Below are positions 42,901 through 52,232 of a DNA stretch of 53,188 nucleotides, in pieces (position 1 is the stretch's first letter; each line of letters opens with the position of its first letter). Made by a program: the position numbers and the translations under genes. Origin of the DNA: Spirochaetales bacterium (GTDB lineage: Bacteria; Spirochaetota; GWE2-31-10; MWDO01); the NCBI GenBank assembly GCA_017540815.1, contig JAFYAI010000024.1:1-53188 (forward strand), given 5' to 3'. Below the pieces are notes generated by a model. The model saw only the letters and a list, made by a program, of their open reading frames with translations, did not search any database and had not been told where the DNA came from.

Positions 42901-45601
42901 TCAGACGGGCCGTAACTCTCTCCGAGTCAGTCCATACTTCACTCTCAGGAGTAACTGTCGCCAGATCTATCGAGAAGTCTTTGCCCTTCTCAACGAAGCT
43001 GAAATCCAAGTCAGAACCGGCAATCTTCGCTCCGATATAATATGAAGCAGGATGAACAATCGCCGAACCTTGTGATGAGATCATCTGTCGATCCACATCA
43101 GTAATATTGGCAAACAGTTCATATTTACACGGACCGCCTTTCTCGGAAGGCTTGGACTGCTGCGAAGATGACCACTTACCGCCTGTGCCTTTCTCATCAC
43201 CTGATGAAAGTGACTCCCACGGCTCATAGTCATTCGTTCCAAATGTCCAGCCGTCGAATTTATCATTTTTGCAGATAAATTTTGCCCAGCTCTTGCTCCA
43301 GTAATAATTCACATCGAATGATTTCATCGCACCGCCGGCAAGATAGTTGGCACTGACTGCAGCAGAGATCTTGTCTCCTGCATACCAAGTGATCTTAGGT
43401 ATCTTAGTCTGCACTGCGAAAGTAACGCGGCGGAACTCGGCGATCTGGAAACTCGTATATGCTATCGGATATTTATCGCCGTCTCGCTTATATGCGATAG
43501 AGTAATATCCCGGCTTAATATCTGACGGCAGAGTCACCTGCTCTGAGAATGAACCAAACTCTGATAATGTGATATTCTTATCGAAGATCTTATCATTGCC
43601 GCTGCTGACAGACACATTGCCCCTGCCCTTATAGACATCAAACTTGCCTTTGATGATCCTGCGGTCTACACCTTTGAATGTCACAGTCTCGCCGGGACGA
43701 TACAGACCTCGGTCGGTAAACATAAACACTGCATTGTGAGCTTTATCGATGTTTTCGGGATCAACAGTATCATACACACCAAACTGCCACAGATTATGAG
43801 AATACGGCTGCACTTTATATGCCACTTTATCATCATCTGTTACAGCCTCGATAAGGATGTACCGATCGTTATAATTTTTGAAATTGAAGAACATATCATA
43901 ATGACTGGCAGTAAACGGTATGACAGCCATTCCGTTCTCATCGGTTTTACCTGACACAATTGTGCCGTTTTTATTGCAGATATTGATAGCGGCATTCTGC
44001 ACAGGCTTGCCTGTATTGAGCTGTCCGACAAGCACAGCAAACTTATTGCCGGAGTATCGCACGCTTATACCGAGATTAGTTACCTGCAGGTTAAGTCTTG
44101 ATACATTCCACTCTTCACCTTCGTATTCACCAATATCCCATGCCATATTGACGATACCTTTCCCTGACGCATTAAGATATGGAGTTAAGTCTATCGGTAT
44201 CGTGTGGAATGTATTCTTCTCAAGATTAGGCAGCACTGACCAATCAGGCATATTGGTTCTTGTATAGCCGCTGTAGAAAGGATCGTCGCCTTTCTGAATG
44301 GCGAATTTACCTTTATTGACATTCTGCAGACCTACGGCATACTTCGTGCCATAGTCAGACTCCAGAATGCAGTCACCGCTGTCAGGTATGCTTGCTATCA
44401 TCGGAGCATCTCCGACTTCGACAGACTGACGCACAGGCTCGGCAAGAGACTGTCCGTATATATCTTTCAGTCCGGCTTTGATCTCGATCGTATACGATGA
44501 GTTATATTCGACAGGCAGATTAACCAGTCTCAGACAAGTGCCGTAAGAGCCATACCAGTCGGAGTAAGAGTAATGACTGTCATAATCATCGCTGCCGCCA
44601 ATCGGCGGTGTATCAACCACTACATGTTTCTTCGCATCGAAGCCGGGCAATGTTGCAAATACATATTTCTCGATATTCTCGGCTGATACAGGCTGCGTAA
44701 ACCGAAATGACACATTCTTCAGATCGCCCTCTGACCACTCGTACATCCCCTGATAGTAAGAGTCGAGTTTGAATGGCTTAATCGTATGAAATGACAGCTC
44801 TTTTTGCTTATCTGAACCAACAGCATTTGGTTCAGGCTTTGCTCCGGCTTTGAGCTGCACACATATATCCATATCTTTGGGAATGTCGCCGCTGAGTTTC
44901 AGCACAAGCATTCTGCGAAGCAGAGATTCTTCATATTTGGGATATTTTGCTTTAGTCGGCACTTCCGTTGTGAAAGCCAGTTTATCAATATAAGCGTCAC
45001 CTTCTTTATCATATACCAGAACTTCCAGTGACTTCACTACTTCCGAAGCGATAATCGGCATATTGAATGTCAGCACAATTGTGCTGCTCTCATTCAGCGG
45101 AACATTGGATCCTTTGGGATACATATTCTGCAGAGCAAGAGTCTCTGTTACAAATGTGTACTCGCGCGGTTCTTCTTCGTGAAATGATGTCCCCGACAGA
45201 CTTTTCACTCCGTCATTCAGTATCATCCTGTATTCTGTTGCAGGTTTCAGCGGTTCAGACGGGATAAAAGCAACCATACGCGAGCCATACCAGCGAAATA
45301 CACCTTTGACAGGCGGATCCATGCGGAATACTGATTCTGTTATAACATCTCCGAGTCTGGACAGACCAACCATCGGCTTAGAGAAAAGCATCCACACATC
45401 GCCGTCAGTCATCTCTATCGGCATAACGCCTTTCGGACCATAGTCTGTGACGATCAGAGGTATGTCGTCATCCTTAATGCCGTCAATGTAGTTGGCTTTT
45501 TCATCAATGCTTATCTTGCGATGGACACCTGATCGCTGTTCATTACATCCGATGACAGTGAGGAACAGCAGTCCCCATACAAAAGCATATTTTAGTTTCA
45601 T
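39905..45601 (-). CDS. Bacterial alpha-2-macroglobulin family lipoprotein
   Basis: 1898 residues. The signal peptide ends in the lipobox VIGC, so it is probably anchored in the outer membrane facing the periplasm. It has many macroglobulin-like (MG) beta domains, a bait-like region, and a complement-type domain with the intact thioester motif CLEQ starting at C1416, which can trap attacking proteases covalently. The C-terminal part matches the receptor-binding-like domain. In many bacteria this gene lies beside pbpC (penicillin-binding protein 1C); none is here. It has its own promoter and terminator and makes a single-gene transcript. The bait region cannot be placed with confidence. Confidence 0.92.
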   Translation of the reverse strand: MKLKYAFVWGLLFLTVIGCNEQRSGVHRKISIDEKANYIDGIKDDDIPLIVTDYGPKGVMPIEMTDGDVWMLFSKPMVGLSRLGDVITESVFRMDPPVKGVFRWYGSRMVAFIPSEPLKPATEYRMILNDGVKSLSGTSFHEEEPREYTFVTETLALQNMYPKGSNVPLNESSTIVLTFNMPIIASEVVKSLEVLVYDKEGDAYIDKLAFTTEVPTKAKYPKYEESLLRRMLVLKLSGDIPKDMDICVQLKAGAKPEPNAVGSDKQKELSFHTIKPFKLDSYYQGMYEWSEGDLKNVSFRFTQPVSAENIEKYVFATLPGFDAKKHVVVDTPPIGGSDDYDSHYSYSDWYGSYGTCLRLVNLPVEYNSSYTIEIKAGLKDIYGQSLAEPVRQSVEVGDAPMIASIPDSGDCILESDYGTKYAVGLQNVNKGKFAIQKGDDPFYSGYTRTNMPDWSVLPNLEKNTFHTIPIDLTPYLNASGKGIVNMAWDIGEYEGEEWNVSRLNLQVTNLGISVRYSGNKFAVLVGQLNTGKPVQNAAINICNKNGTIVSGKTDENGMAVIPFTASHYDMFFNFKNYNDRYILIEAVTDDDKVAYKVQPYSHNLWQFGVYDTVDPENIDKAHNAVFMFTDRGLYRPGETVTFKGVDRRIIKGKFDVYKGRGNVSVSSGNDKIFDKNITLSEFGSFSEQVTLPSDIKPGYYSIAYKRDGDKYPIAYTSFQIAEFRRVTFAVQTKIPKITWYAGDKISAAVSANYLAGGAMKSFDVNYYWSKSWAKFICKNDKFDGWTFGTNDYEPWESLSSGDEKGTGGKWSSSQQSKPSEKGGPCKYELFANITDVDRQMISSQGSAIVHPASYYIGAKIAGSDLDFSFVEKGKDFSIDLATVTPESEVWTDSERVTARLIRTEWNVVKQQGIGGRIQISHERKEVTEKETVVTLNKGTGNVKFRPEKSGSYSVELSAKDKKNRKVITKLSIYATGSDWIVWENSGSDAITIKPDKVLYNPGDTAKLLVQSPMQSGKYMLTIERENIIDQRIIDMEGNANTVTIPIDESYVPHVYVALTSYSGRTEQPPKMQGDPDLGKPKGYFGIAELNVDTSVKCIDLEITKDKLSYRPADKVALKIKATYQGKPVPNAEITYMAADRGVLDLINYHVADPIKYFYDKEFFPLGVRGGDSRDMLIDPVTYEFDEQPGGDGGDESKQQLRKDYRPTAVFLPSLVTDSDGVVSAEFTLPDSLTTYRDTAFVVTDDKFGLHEDEIMVSNPINVRTALPRKLRVSDKAKAGVVITNLSGSSQNVIVSCEADMLSVDNETKTVTIADGDTMEVPFELSNADRSGVCTLKFGIKSDILSETVQDTLPIEEPVVTETVTINGRTDNHITEGLTIPKDVSSKAGGLRVTIDSTRFAMLGRAFAYLNDYPYDCLEQRMSRIFPLVQFGESSVKFGFKCPENVSYKSQINAFLKELSGYQRANGGFGYWKTGSNYSNYYLSARVYHLLNEAVRHGYAVPSNIDRIMLKNYLNTEYINNKYLNDFDKAYSCYVMSRNGDDVRTKLSVMETFIDRYSLSVLGFMALAYNECGDAVSAKRIFSRMTNYIRVGTQTVDITQPKNSTRQNYFWNEEADMALILMCYNEFKPEVGILDNLVYTIFQRANAGYWINTHTTGWILQSFAEVFNSESGKNTNFTAKVSLGGNEIIAQQFKNVNTSLFLYETGLDELQKIKTDNILPLEFSKKGDGTLFYTAMLTYPLDVPSVTPRDEGLSVFGEITDLSGSKCSLSNLKLGATLRYKVHISSGQDRQFVAVRIPLPAGAEPIDGSFVTSALLPPQKSDNPDNDYDYDWMSSSPVQEIHDTEVLYFIDRFTKGKTTLEFCFRTTTPGVYQVPPITAECMYQPEVFGRTSGMVSVIQ

Positions 45602-45669
45602 AAATAATTACCTTCTTCATAATAAATATCAACATACTGAATTGCACTGCAACTATAATGTTTGTCATT

Positions 45670-45698
45670 ATTCTACAATGAAAGACAAAAAAAGTCAA
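45670..45698 (-). promoter_or_regulatory. Promoter of the alpha-2-macroglobulin gene
   Basis: On the minus strand TTGACT (45698-45693), 17 nt, TAGAAT (45675-45670), then a leader of about 62 nt with AGAAGG before the start. Confidence 0.7.
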
Positions 45699-45738
45699 AT
45701 GAAAATGCTCATAAGATAAATTGTATGATAAAATTTGT

Positions 45739-45767
45739 TTGACATATTTCTATCTTTACATTATAAT
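45739..45767 (+). promoter_or_regulatory. Consensus promoter of the 255-residue membrane protein
   Basis: TTGACA (45739-45744), 17 nt, TATAAT (45762-45767): a perfect sigma-70 promoter, so strong expression is expected. GGAGG sits just before the ATG. Confidence 0.88.
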
Positions 45768-45796
45768 AAGATCAATATCATTTAACGGAGGATAAT

Positions 45797-46564
45797 ATGT
45801 TAAAGAATATAAGATTACTGTTGATTACGAGTCTGATTATAAGTGTAAGTTCATTCGGTGTGTATGCAGAAGAGCAGGCATCCGCATCTGCTGACACTGC
45901 AGTAACATCAGCAGCAGATGAAGTCTCAGCCGAGATCGAGACAGAGGACGCAGAGCCTGCTGCCGAAGAAGCAGAGCAGACTAAGCCTGAGAAAGCAGCA
46001 AAAGAAGCAGATGAGGCAGACAAAGCCGCAAAGAAAGCAGAGCGTGAACAGCGTAAACAGGAAAAACTTGACCGCTATCAGGCTCAATTATTCAAGCGGC
46101 TTGAGATGAGTATCGATGGCTACAATGCAGCTGCTGCAATCCCTGTCATCGATATGTATCGACACAGAATGTTGGGTGGCGGAGCAGCCTGCATAGTTAC
46201 AGGCTCAATCATGTTTGTCTTATCGCCTGTTATGATGTCTGTCGGTGGTATGTTTGCATTTGATAAAAAATACGGCGGATCTGTAATCAAATTTGAAGGC
46301 AACTCGATTAATTTCATCGATGAAAAAAAAGATATGCTTGCTTACTTCATTCCGGGAACTATCGTATTCGGCATGGGTGCTGCATTCGGTATAATGTCAC
46401 TTATCATCACGCCGATGTGTGCCGTGTATTTCTCCAAAGCACATAAATCTAAACTTGTACTCAGAAGACTAAAAGGTCTTGCAATGCTGCAGGGCTTGGA
46501 TATTAACTACTCCAACGACGGTGACCGCGAGAAAATCGGATTGTCCTACGGAATAAGGATATAA
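45797..46564 (+). CDS. Unknown membrane protein with Ala/Glu/Lys-rich low-complexity segment
   Basis: 255 residues. A signal peptide (LLLITSLIISVSSFGVYA) ends near residue 24. Residues about 25-95 are low complexity, full of Ala, Glu and Lys, with repeated short EAEQTKPEKAAKEAD-like pieces likely to be a coiled coil. Two hydrophobic segments follow (about 120-145 and 185-210), and the protein ends LSYGIRI. It is driven by a perfect promoter and followed by a terminator, so it is probably an abundant envelope protein. The last segment and general layout recall the membrane protein at 36778-37596; they may be distant relatives. Function unknown. Confidence 0.75.
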   Translation: MLKNIRLLLITSLIISVSSFGVYAEEQASASADTAVTSAADEVSAEIETEDAEPAAEEAEQTKPEKAAKEADEADKAAKKAEREQRKQEKLDRYQAQLFKRLEMSIDGYNAAAAIPVIDMYRHRMLGGGAACIVTGSIMFVLSPVMMSVGGMFAFDKKYGGSVIKFEGNSINFIDEKKDMLAYFIPGTIVFGMGAAFGIMSLIITPMCAVYFSKAHKSKLVLRRLKGLAMLQGLDINYSNDGDREKIGLSYGIRI

Positions 46565-46576
46565 CTCTAAAGTCAT

Positions 46577-46608
46577 AAAAAAACTGCTGCGGATGCAGCA
46601 GTTTTTTT
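46577..46608. terminator. Bidirectional terminator between the membrane protein and Ldh_2 genes
   Basis: AAAAAAACTGCTGC, loop GGAT, GCAGCAGTTTTTTT; serves both convergent genes. Confidence 0.88.
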
Positions 46609-46625
46609 ATGAAGTCAATCAATCA

Positions 46626-47735
46626 TTAAAATCCGAAATCATACTGAGTCAGGTTAAGCTCTTTTTTCAGAGCGATGATGTCTTTCATCAGTTCGTCATT
46701 TACAGGCACGCCTTTGTCCTTGCGGTCGAGCCATACGAGATACTCTTTCTCGCCGGCCGTGTAGATTCGCTGTGCTCCCGGTGCTTTCTGTGAGTTACGC
46801 AGAGCCCTCAGGATGTCACCTGTAGTCTTCTTGAACGAGTCAAGCTCGGTAAATGCCTCGATATTGACAACTATGAAGAAGTGACCGAGATGATACGGAC
46901 ATTTCTTGCCATTCTCATCTACACCGTTAAGCATCTTGAGGAAACTGCCCGCCTGCAGTGCTGCTGACAGTATCTCTACAACAGTCGCATAGCCGTAGCC
47001 CTTATATCCGCCCAAGTCCTCTCCCGGACCTCCAAGCGGAGTCAGAGCCGCTCTGCCCTTGACAAGATCATCGAGGATCTGCACACTGTCAGTCTTAGTA
47101 TTGCCCTCTCTGTCGATGACAAGTCCTGCCGGACAAGGTTTGCCTTCGCGGGCATACAGTTCTATCTTGCCGCGCTGTGTAATCGATGTTGCACAGTCCA
47201 GCACGAACGGGAACGGTTCATCAGACGGCATACCGAATGTAATCGGGTTTGTGCCGAGCATATTCTCCACACCGAATGTCGGAGCGATTGACGGTCGGGC
47301 ATTAGTACCTGTTATACCGATCATGCCGTGTTCAATCGCCATCAGCGGATAATATCCAGCGAATCCGTAATGCGTAGAGTTGCGCACTGCACCCATCGCC
47401 ATACCGTATTTCTTAGCCTTGTCGATGAGGATGTCCATCGTCTTCTTCGCAATGACATGCCCCATACCGTCATGACCGTCTACAACAACGCTTGTCGGAC
47501 CTTCTTTGACGATCTCGAAATTCGTCACAGGCTGCTGTATGCCTGCTTTGATTCGATCATAATATATAGGTTTGAGTCGATTAGTACCGTGCGAGTCGAT
47601 ACCGCGCTTATCCGAAGTGATAAGCACATTGGCACATATTGCCGCATCATCTGCCGGCACGCCGACACCCATAAATACATCTTTCATAAATGCTTCCATT
47701 TTATCAAATGGGATCCAAGTAATTTTATCTGACAT
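46626..47735 (-). CDS. Malate/L-lactate dehydrogenase family protein (Ldh_2)
   Basis: 369 residues. It belongs to the Ldh_2/MDH2 family, not the classic LDH fold: RGIDSHGTNRL near residue 45 is the signature, followed by VVDGHDGMGHVIA, RNSTHYGFAGYY, GTNPITFGMP and LGGYKGYGYA. Such enzymes reduce or oxidise 2-oxo/2-hydroxy acids such as malate, lactate or ureidoglycolate with NAD(P). The exact substrate is not readable. It starts 16 nt after the 1436-residue activase gene with GGAGTAACT, so the two form one operon, suggesting a shared 2-hydroxyacid pathway. Confidence 0.9.
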   Translation of the reverse strand: MSDKITWIPFDKMEAFMKDVFMGVGVPADDAAICANVLITSDKRGIDSHGTNRLKPIYYDRIKAGIQQPVTNFEIVKEGPTSVVVDGHDGMGHVIAKKTMDILIDKAKKYGMAMGAVRNSTHYGFAGYYPLMAIEHGMIGITGTNARPSIAPTFGVENMLGTNPITFGMPSDEPFPFVLDCATSITQRGKIELYAREGKPCPAGLVIDREGNTKTDSVQILDDLVKGRAALTPLGGPGEDLGGYKGYGYATVVEILSAALQAGSFLKMLNGVDENGKKCPYHLGHFFIVVNIEAFTELDSFKKTTGDILRALRNSQKAPGAQRIYTAGEKEYLVWLDRKDKGVPVNDELMKDIIALKKELNLTQYDFGF

Positions 47736-47751
47736 AGTTACTCCTTTATAT

Positions 47752-50700
47752 CTATTTTGCCTTAGCAGCGTTCATCATATCTGATACACGCTTAGCCTGC
47801 AGCCCGAATACTTCAAGCCGAGCCTGCACAAGCTGAGGATACGGATTACCGTCTGACTCGATCGCCAGATACGGCAGTGGCATATCTTTATCCAGTTTAT
47901 TAATATCCGCACCGAATACACTCTCCGGATAGTTCTCGATCTTCTTGCCGACTGTCATGTTGCTGTTAAGAATTGCTTCAGCAACACGAGTCTGCAAACA
48001 TGCAAACGGTCCGAGTGAGATAATACCGCAGCTGTCTCGCAGAGCGTCACGCAAACCTACACCTATCGTAATACCGATGTCGCCGACAAGTTTCTTGTCG
48101 ATGAGTTTCTCCGAAGCCTTGATGATCTCTTTGATCTGTATCGGATCATATTCGTAGAGTTTCGGAGCATGCTTAGCGAAGATCTTCTTGATCTTGTGCT
48201 CTATGCTCTGAGAAACAGCTGTCTTCATCCTAAACCAAGTCTGCTTGCCAAACGGCAGTTTCTCACGCTGGACATTCTTCATCATAATGTAGTCTACATA
48301 GTAGAGCCACTCGATAAGCGGCGTAATACGAGTTACGAATCCCATATCTGCCAGAGTATTCTCGATACGCTTTCGAGAGAATTCCTCATTGCGGACATAC
48401 ATCTCACCTGTTACGGTGATGCGGCTCGCTTTGTCTATCGTAGTCTTCAGCGGTATCTCGTTTAGCCGCTTAGCAGCCAGTTCAAGGCGTTTCTCCAGCT
48501 TCATATTCTTCTCTTCGCCTTTGATATTCTTGGCGATCTTCTGCCATTCTTCCTCGACGACCTGCATCGCAGACTCTCGATCCACAGCAAGAGCAAGGAC
48601 TGCGGAGTGTATCTGAGAATACACATCACCGATACAGAATCCGTGCCAAACTTTGAGCAGCGGCTTCAGTCCCATACCGGCGAAACCTTCCGAAGACTGC
48701 ATAGTCAGGACGGCAACATCCTCGATTCTGTGCTTCTTGATAACCTTGTCGAAGCCGACCTGATACTGCTCTACCCGGCACGGTGACGGATCACCGACGA
48801 TGAAGAATGCGACCTTCTCATCGGGACGCTTTTTCCGTCGGCAGTAGTCCAGCAATGAGCCTACCAGCACGATATACGGCAGACATTCTTTACATGAAGA
48901 GTTGGCTTTACCGAGATTAAGCGAGTCTGTCGTCGGCTCATCTACCAGGTCAGCATTGAACCCCTCAGACACACATGCCAACACGCCGGCTTCTGTGAGG
49001 TATCGCCCCATTCTCGGATAGAGGAATGTCACATCCTTGTCCTTGATATGGTGTTCCTTACCGTCGGAACATTTGATATAAACTTCTGTTCCTTTATAGA
49101 TCGCCTTAGCAGACTCGAACTCTTTAGGCTCAGGAACTGCGTCAAGTTTAAGCTGACGATAATATGTGATAATGTCGATAGCCGCTTCAATTCGGGTATT
49201 GAGACCTACATCCGCTGTATGAGAGTCCAGCTCCAGCGTCAGAGACGGCTTCTTGCCCATCTCATCCCGGAAATACGATACCAGATACGAGTCGGGACCG
49301 CAGCTAAAGTTAGTGATATACACACCGAACAGCTGAGGATTCTTCTTGATAAACTTCGCTGTCTGCAGCACGATCTTACCGATACCCCAGTGCATGTGCA
49401 GTCCGAGATTTTCGTATTCAAACGGTATAAAGTCAAACGGTATAACGGTAATACCTCGTGATGCAAACTTATGAGGAATAGACATATTCGCTTCGCGAGC
49501 GAGCGAGTTATACCAGCGTCCCATCATTACGACGGCAAATTCATTCGGTCTGCTCTTCAGTTCTTCGATAGTCTTAACTCCTATCTCACGAGCCTTTGCG
49601 AAATACGCATTCTGTCTGTCCAACGCATATCTGAATGCAGCCTTAGCCTTGCCTGCACCGATACCGAGAGACTTGGCACATTCTACAAACTCTTTGCCGG
49701 CAGAGTCTACATGAGCCTGGAAGTCGATAATCGGAGTAAGCATCGGCGGTATCTGTCGATCCTTGAATGCCTGTTTCAGGAAATAACTCTCACTCTGCAC
49801 GAATACGCACGCTTTGTTGTTCAGCACGCTGCCGTGAACAGGGATATGCTGCACATGCGGCATGAAGATATAATCAGGCTTCTTCGACAAGAGATTATCG
49901 AATGCACCGTGAGCAATCTCAGCCGGGAAACAGAATGCCGCTTTTTTCTTCTCACGGCCGACAACAGTAACTTCATCAGACAGAACTACCCTGTAGCCCA
50001 ACTGATCCCAGAAGTTGAAGTAAAGCGGATAAAGCATATTGACAAGGAATGTGCGGCTTATACCGATTGTCTTGGCATTCTCGGCAGTATTACCGCAGGT
50101 CTGAGCAAACTCGCCGAATACCATCTTCTCACGAAGTGCAACGAGATCACGAATGCCTGATTCATCTTTAATATTGTGCATCTCGTTGTAGTAACGGTTG
50201 CACGCTCCGCCGAACGGATATTTCTTGCCGTCGAACTCGATAATGTTGATCTCGCATTTGCGATCACATTTCTCGGCACCGCCGGCACAGATAAACGGCT
50301 TGCCGTAACTGATCTTGCGGTCTACAAGCGTCTGCAGGTCGAACTCTTTCTCTTTGAGCAGACCACTCTCGATACGCTTCTTGATCTCCAATGCACAGCC
50401 GAAAGCTCCCATCAGACCCGGTTCAGGCGGAACGACAATCTCAACGCCCAAAAGCGATGCCATAGCAATAGGCACAGCCTTGTTATAGCACACACCGCCC
50501 TGCATAAAGACTTTCTTGCCGAATGGTCTTGCTCCTCGCACACGGTTATTATAGTTAAGACAAATCGAATAAACAAGTCCTGCGATAATATCCGTTCGGT
50601 CAATACCTTCCTGGAATGCCGTAGCAATATCCGACGAGATAAATGCGGCACACTGATCGTTGAAGTTAGGCGGATTGTTGGACTCCAATGCCAGCTTACC

Positions 50701-52062
50701 AATATCGCGGACATCGACATTCAGAGCCTCTTTGGCAGCCTCTTCCAAAAATGAGCCTGTTCCTGCCGAGCACGCTTCATTCATAGCATAGTCAGATGGG
50801 ATGCCCTGTGTGATATATGTGTACTTCGCATCCTGACCGCCGATCTCGAATATCGTATCTACATCTTTGTCGAAGTAAACACTTGCTGTCGCATGACAGA
50901 TGATCTCATTATAGATACTCTCGGTCAGAGCGTGGATGCCGACGATATTTCGTCCTGATCCTGTCGTTCCAAGACCGATAATCTTAACCTTCGCACCATT
51001 TAACTGCTCAATGACAGCCTTGTAACACTGCACGGATGCACCGATCGGGTCACCGTTAGTTTTGAGATATTCATGAGCAAGAATGGCGTTGTCACTCTGT
51101 CGGAGCAGCACAACTTTCGTCGTCGTAGAACCAATATCAACACCAAGCACACAAACATCGCCGTCTTTCGCCTTCGCGAAATCGATCGAACCAAACTTAA
51201 CGAGATGCTCTGCTTCTTTAAGCGGCTTCAAGTGGTCGAATGAAGTCGTTCCTTCGATAACAAGTTTGTCAAATCCAGGGAACTTATCAGTCTCATGTGA
51301 GAATGCCCACAGAGCCACACCGTAAGCCTCGAAGTAGCCGCTCTCAGGAACAATCTTAAGAGTATCGACACTCTTCTCGATATATTTGGTTATCGGCTTA
51401 ATGCGGGAGATACCGCCGACAAGAATAACATTCTTACCTTTGACATTAGCCAGCAGTTCTGTAATCTTGAGACTCATCATCTTGCACAGACCTGAGACAA
51501 CATTGCCTTTGGGGATACCCTTATTCAGAGCGTGTGTACAGTCAGACTTGCAGAATACGGAACATCGACCGGAGATCTCGTAGATCTCATCCTCGTTATA
51601 CTCGTCTTTCAGATCATCGATAGTCAGAGCCATCCTGCCAAGCTGCTGCAGGAAGAACTTACCCGTTCCCGAAGCACATTTGTTGCCGGTATAGACATTG
51701 AATATCTGACCTTTCTTAAGCTCATATACCATTATCGTCTCGCCGCCGGCACTGACGATCGCATTATACTTATCCTTATCTTCGATCAGTTCATCGATCG
51801 CATACTCGGTAGCCTCAGGCTCGGTAATCGAAGTCAGTGCAACGAATTTGCGGAACTTTCGTCCCGTAACAGCAAACCGATCGAAAGAGTCGATCTTAAC
51901 TTTGGTTTCATCGATTTTCTTCAGGAGTTTGAGCAGTTCGCCCTTAGAGTCACCGTCATGGAATACCGACTCCTGCAAAATCACTTTCTTCTTATCAACT
52001 CCGTCCTCCAAACCTACAACAGAGATTGTGGAAGCACCTATACATATACCGAGAGTTCTCAT
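47752..52062 (-). CDS. Giant 2-hydroxyacyl-CoA dehydratase activase-related fusion protein
   Basis: 1436 residues. Two ASKHA (BadF/HgdC-type) ATPase domains lie at about 1-260 (LGICIGASTISV, CASGTGKFFLQQLGR) and 305-570 (LGVDIGSTTTKVVLL, ACSAGTGSFLEEAA, GGQDAKYTY). A cysteine region CAGGAEKCDRKCEI, a DUF2229-like domain (to about 850) and a HgdB/dehydratase-like part (YPRMGRYLTEAGVLACVSEGF, SSCKECLPYIVLVGSLLDYC, VGDPSPCRVEQY) follow. Cysteines in both ATPase domains could hold a 4Fe-4S cluster at a dimer interface. Small activases inject an electron into radical dehydratases, but the large fused form has no firmly known substrate. It heads an operon with Ldh_2. Confidence 0.88.
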   Translation of the reverse strand: MRTLGICIGASTISVVGLEDGVDKKKVILQESVFHDGDSKGELLKLLKKIDETKVKIDSFDRFAVTGRKFRKFVALTSITEPEATEYAIDELIEDKDKYNAIVSAGGETIMVYELKKGQIFNVYTGNKCASGTGKFFLQQLGRMALTIDDLKDEYNEDEIYEISGRCSVFCKSDCTHALNKGIPKGNVVSGLCKMMSLKITELLANVKGKNVILVGGISRIKPITKYIEKSVDTLKIVPESGYFEAYGVALWAFSHETDKFPGFDKLVIEGTTSFDHLKPLKEAEHLVKFGSIDFAKAKDGDVCVLGVDIGSTTTKVVLLRQSDNAILAHEYLKTNGDPIGASVQCYKAVIEQLNGAKVKIIGLGTTGSGRNIVGIHALTESIYNEIICHATASVYFDKDVDTIFEIGGQDAKYTYITQGIPSDYAMNEACSAGTGSFLEEAAKEALNVDVRDIGKLALESNNPPNFNDQCAAFISSDIATAFQEGIDRTDIIAGLVYSICLNYNNRVRGARPFGKKVFMQGGVCYNKAVPIAMASLLGVEIVVPPEPGLMGAFGCALEIKKRIESGLLKEKEFDLQTLVDRKISYGKPFICAGGAEKCDRKCEINIIEFDGKKYPFGGACNRYYNEMHNIKDESGIRDLVALREKMVFGEFAQTCGNTAENAKTIGISRTFLVNMLYPLYFNFWDQLGYRVVLSDEVTVVGREKKKAAFCFPAEIAHGAFDNLLSKKPDYIFMPHVQHIPVHGSVLNNKACVFVQSESYFLKQAFKDRQIPPMLTPIIDFQAHVDSAGKEFVECAKSLGIGAGKAKAAFRYALDRQNAYFAKAREIGVKTIEELKSRPNEFAVVMMGRWYNSLAREANMSIPHKFASRGITVIPFDFIPFEYENLGLHMHWGIGKIVLQTAKFIKKNPQLFGVYITNFSCGPDSYLVSYFRDEMGKKPSLTLELDSHTADVGLNTRIEAAIDIITYYRQLKLDAVPEPKEFESAKAIYKGTEVYIKCSDGKEHHIKDKDVTFLYPRMGRYLTEAGVLACVSEGFNADLVDEPTTDSLNLGKANSSCKECLPYIVLVGSLLDYCRRKKRPDEKVAFFIVGDPSPCRVEQYQVGFDKVIKKHRIEDVAVLTMQSSEGFAGMGLKPLLKVWHGFCIGDVYSQIHSAVLALAVDRESAMQVVEEEWQKIAKNIKGEEKNMKLEKRLELAAKRLNEIPLKTTIDKASRITVTGEMYVRNEEFSRKRIENTLADMGFVTRITPLIEWLYYVDYIMMKNVQREKLPFGKQTWFRMKTAVSQSIEHKIKKIFAKHAPKLYEYDPIQIKEIIKASEKLIDKKLVGDIGITIGVGLRDALRDSCGIISLGPFACLQTRVAEAILNSNMTVGKKIENYPESVFGADINKLDKDMPLPYLAIESDGNPYPQLVQARLEVFGLQAKRVSDMMNAAKAK

Positions 52063-52126
52063 ATTCGCCCCGAATTTAATAAATTTATTTCATCAATTAA
52101 ATTTCCGTGAACAGCGGAATGTCAAT

Positions 52127-52155
52127 ACTATAACAAATTTTAATATAAAAATCAA
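52127..52155 (-). promoter_or_regulatory. Promoter of the activase-Ldh_2 operon
   Basis: On the minus strand TTGATT (52155-52150), 17 nt, TATAGT (52132-52127). The leader of about 58 nt has a small hairpin TTCCG/CGGAA and GGGGCG before the start. Confidence 0.7.
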
Positions 52156-52173
52156 TTTTTTTTATGAAAAAGG

Positions 52174-52202
52174 TTGAAGATTTATCCCATTAGATGTATA
52201 AT
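52174..52202 (+). promoter_or_regulatory. Promoter of the CAP-domain lipoprotein
   Basis: TTGAAG (52174-52179), 17 nt, TATAAT (52197-52202), then AGGAG at 52220-52224 before the ATG at 52233. Confidence 0.7.
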
Positions 52203-52232
52203 GATGAAAATCTTATTACAGGAGTTAATCTA

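Noticed and set aside
39986..45267. Many plus-strand ORFs opposite the alpha-2-macroglobulin gene
   Set aside because: No ribosome binding sites or recognisable domains, and the minus-strand reading is a full family member.
47752..52062. Two separate genes fused by sequencing error
   Set aside because: The frame is continuous over 1436 codons, and fused forms with two ATPase domains are a known family.
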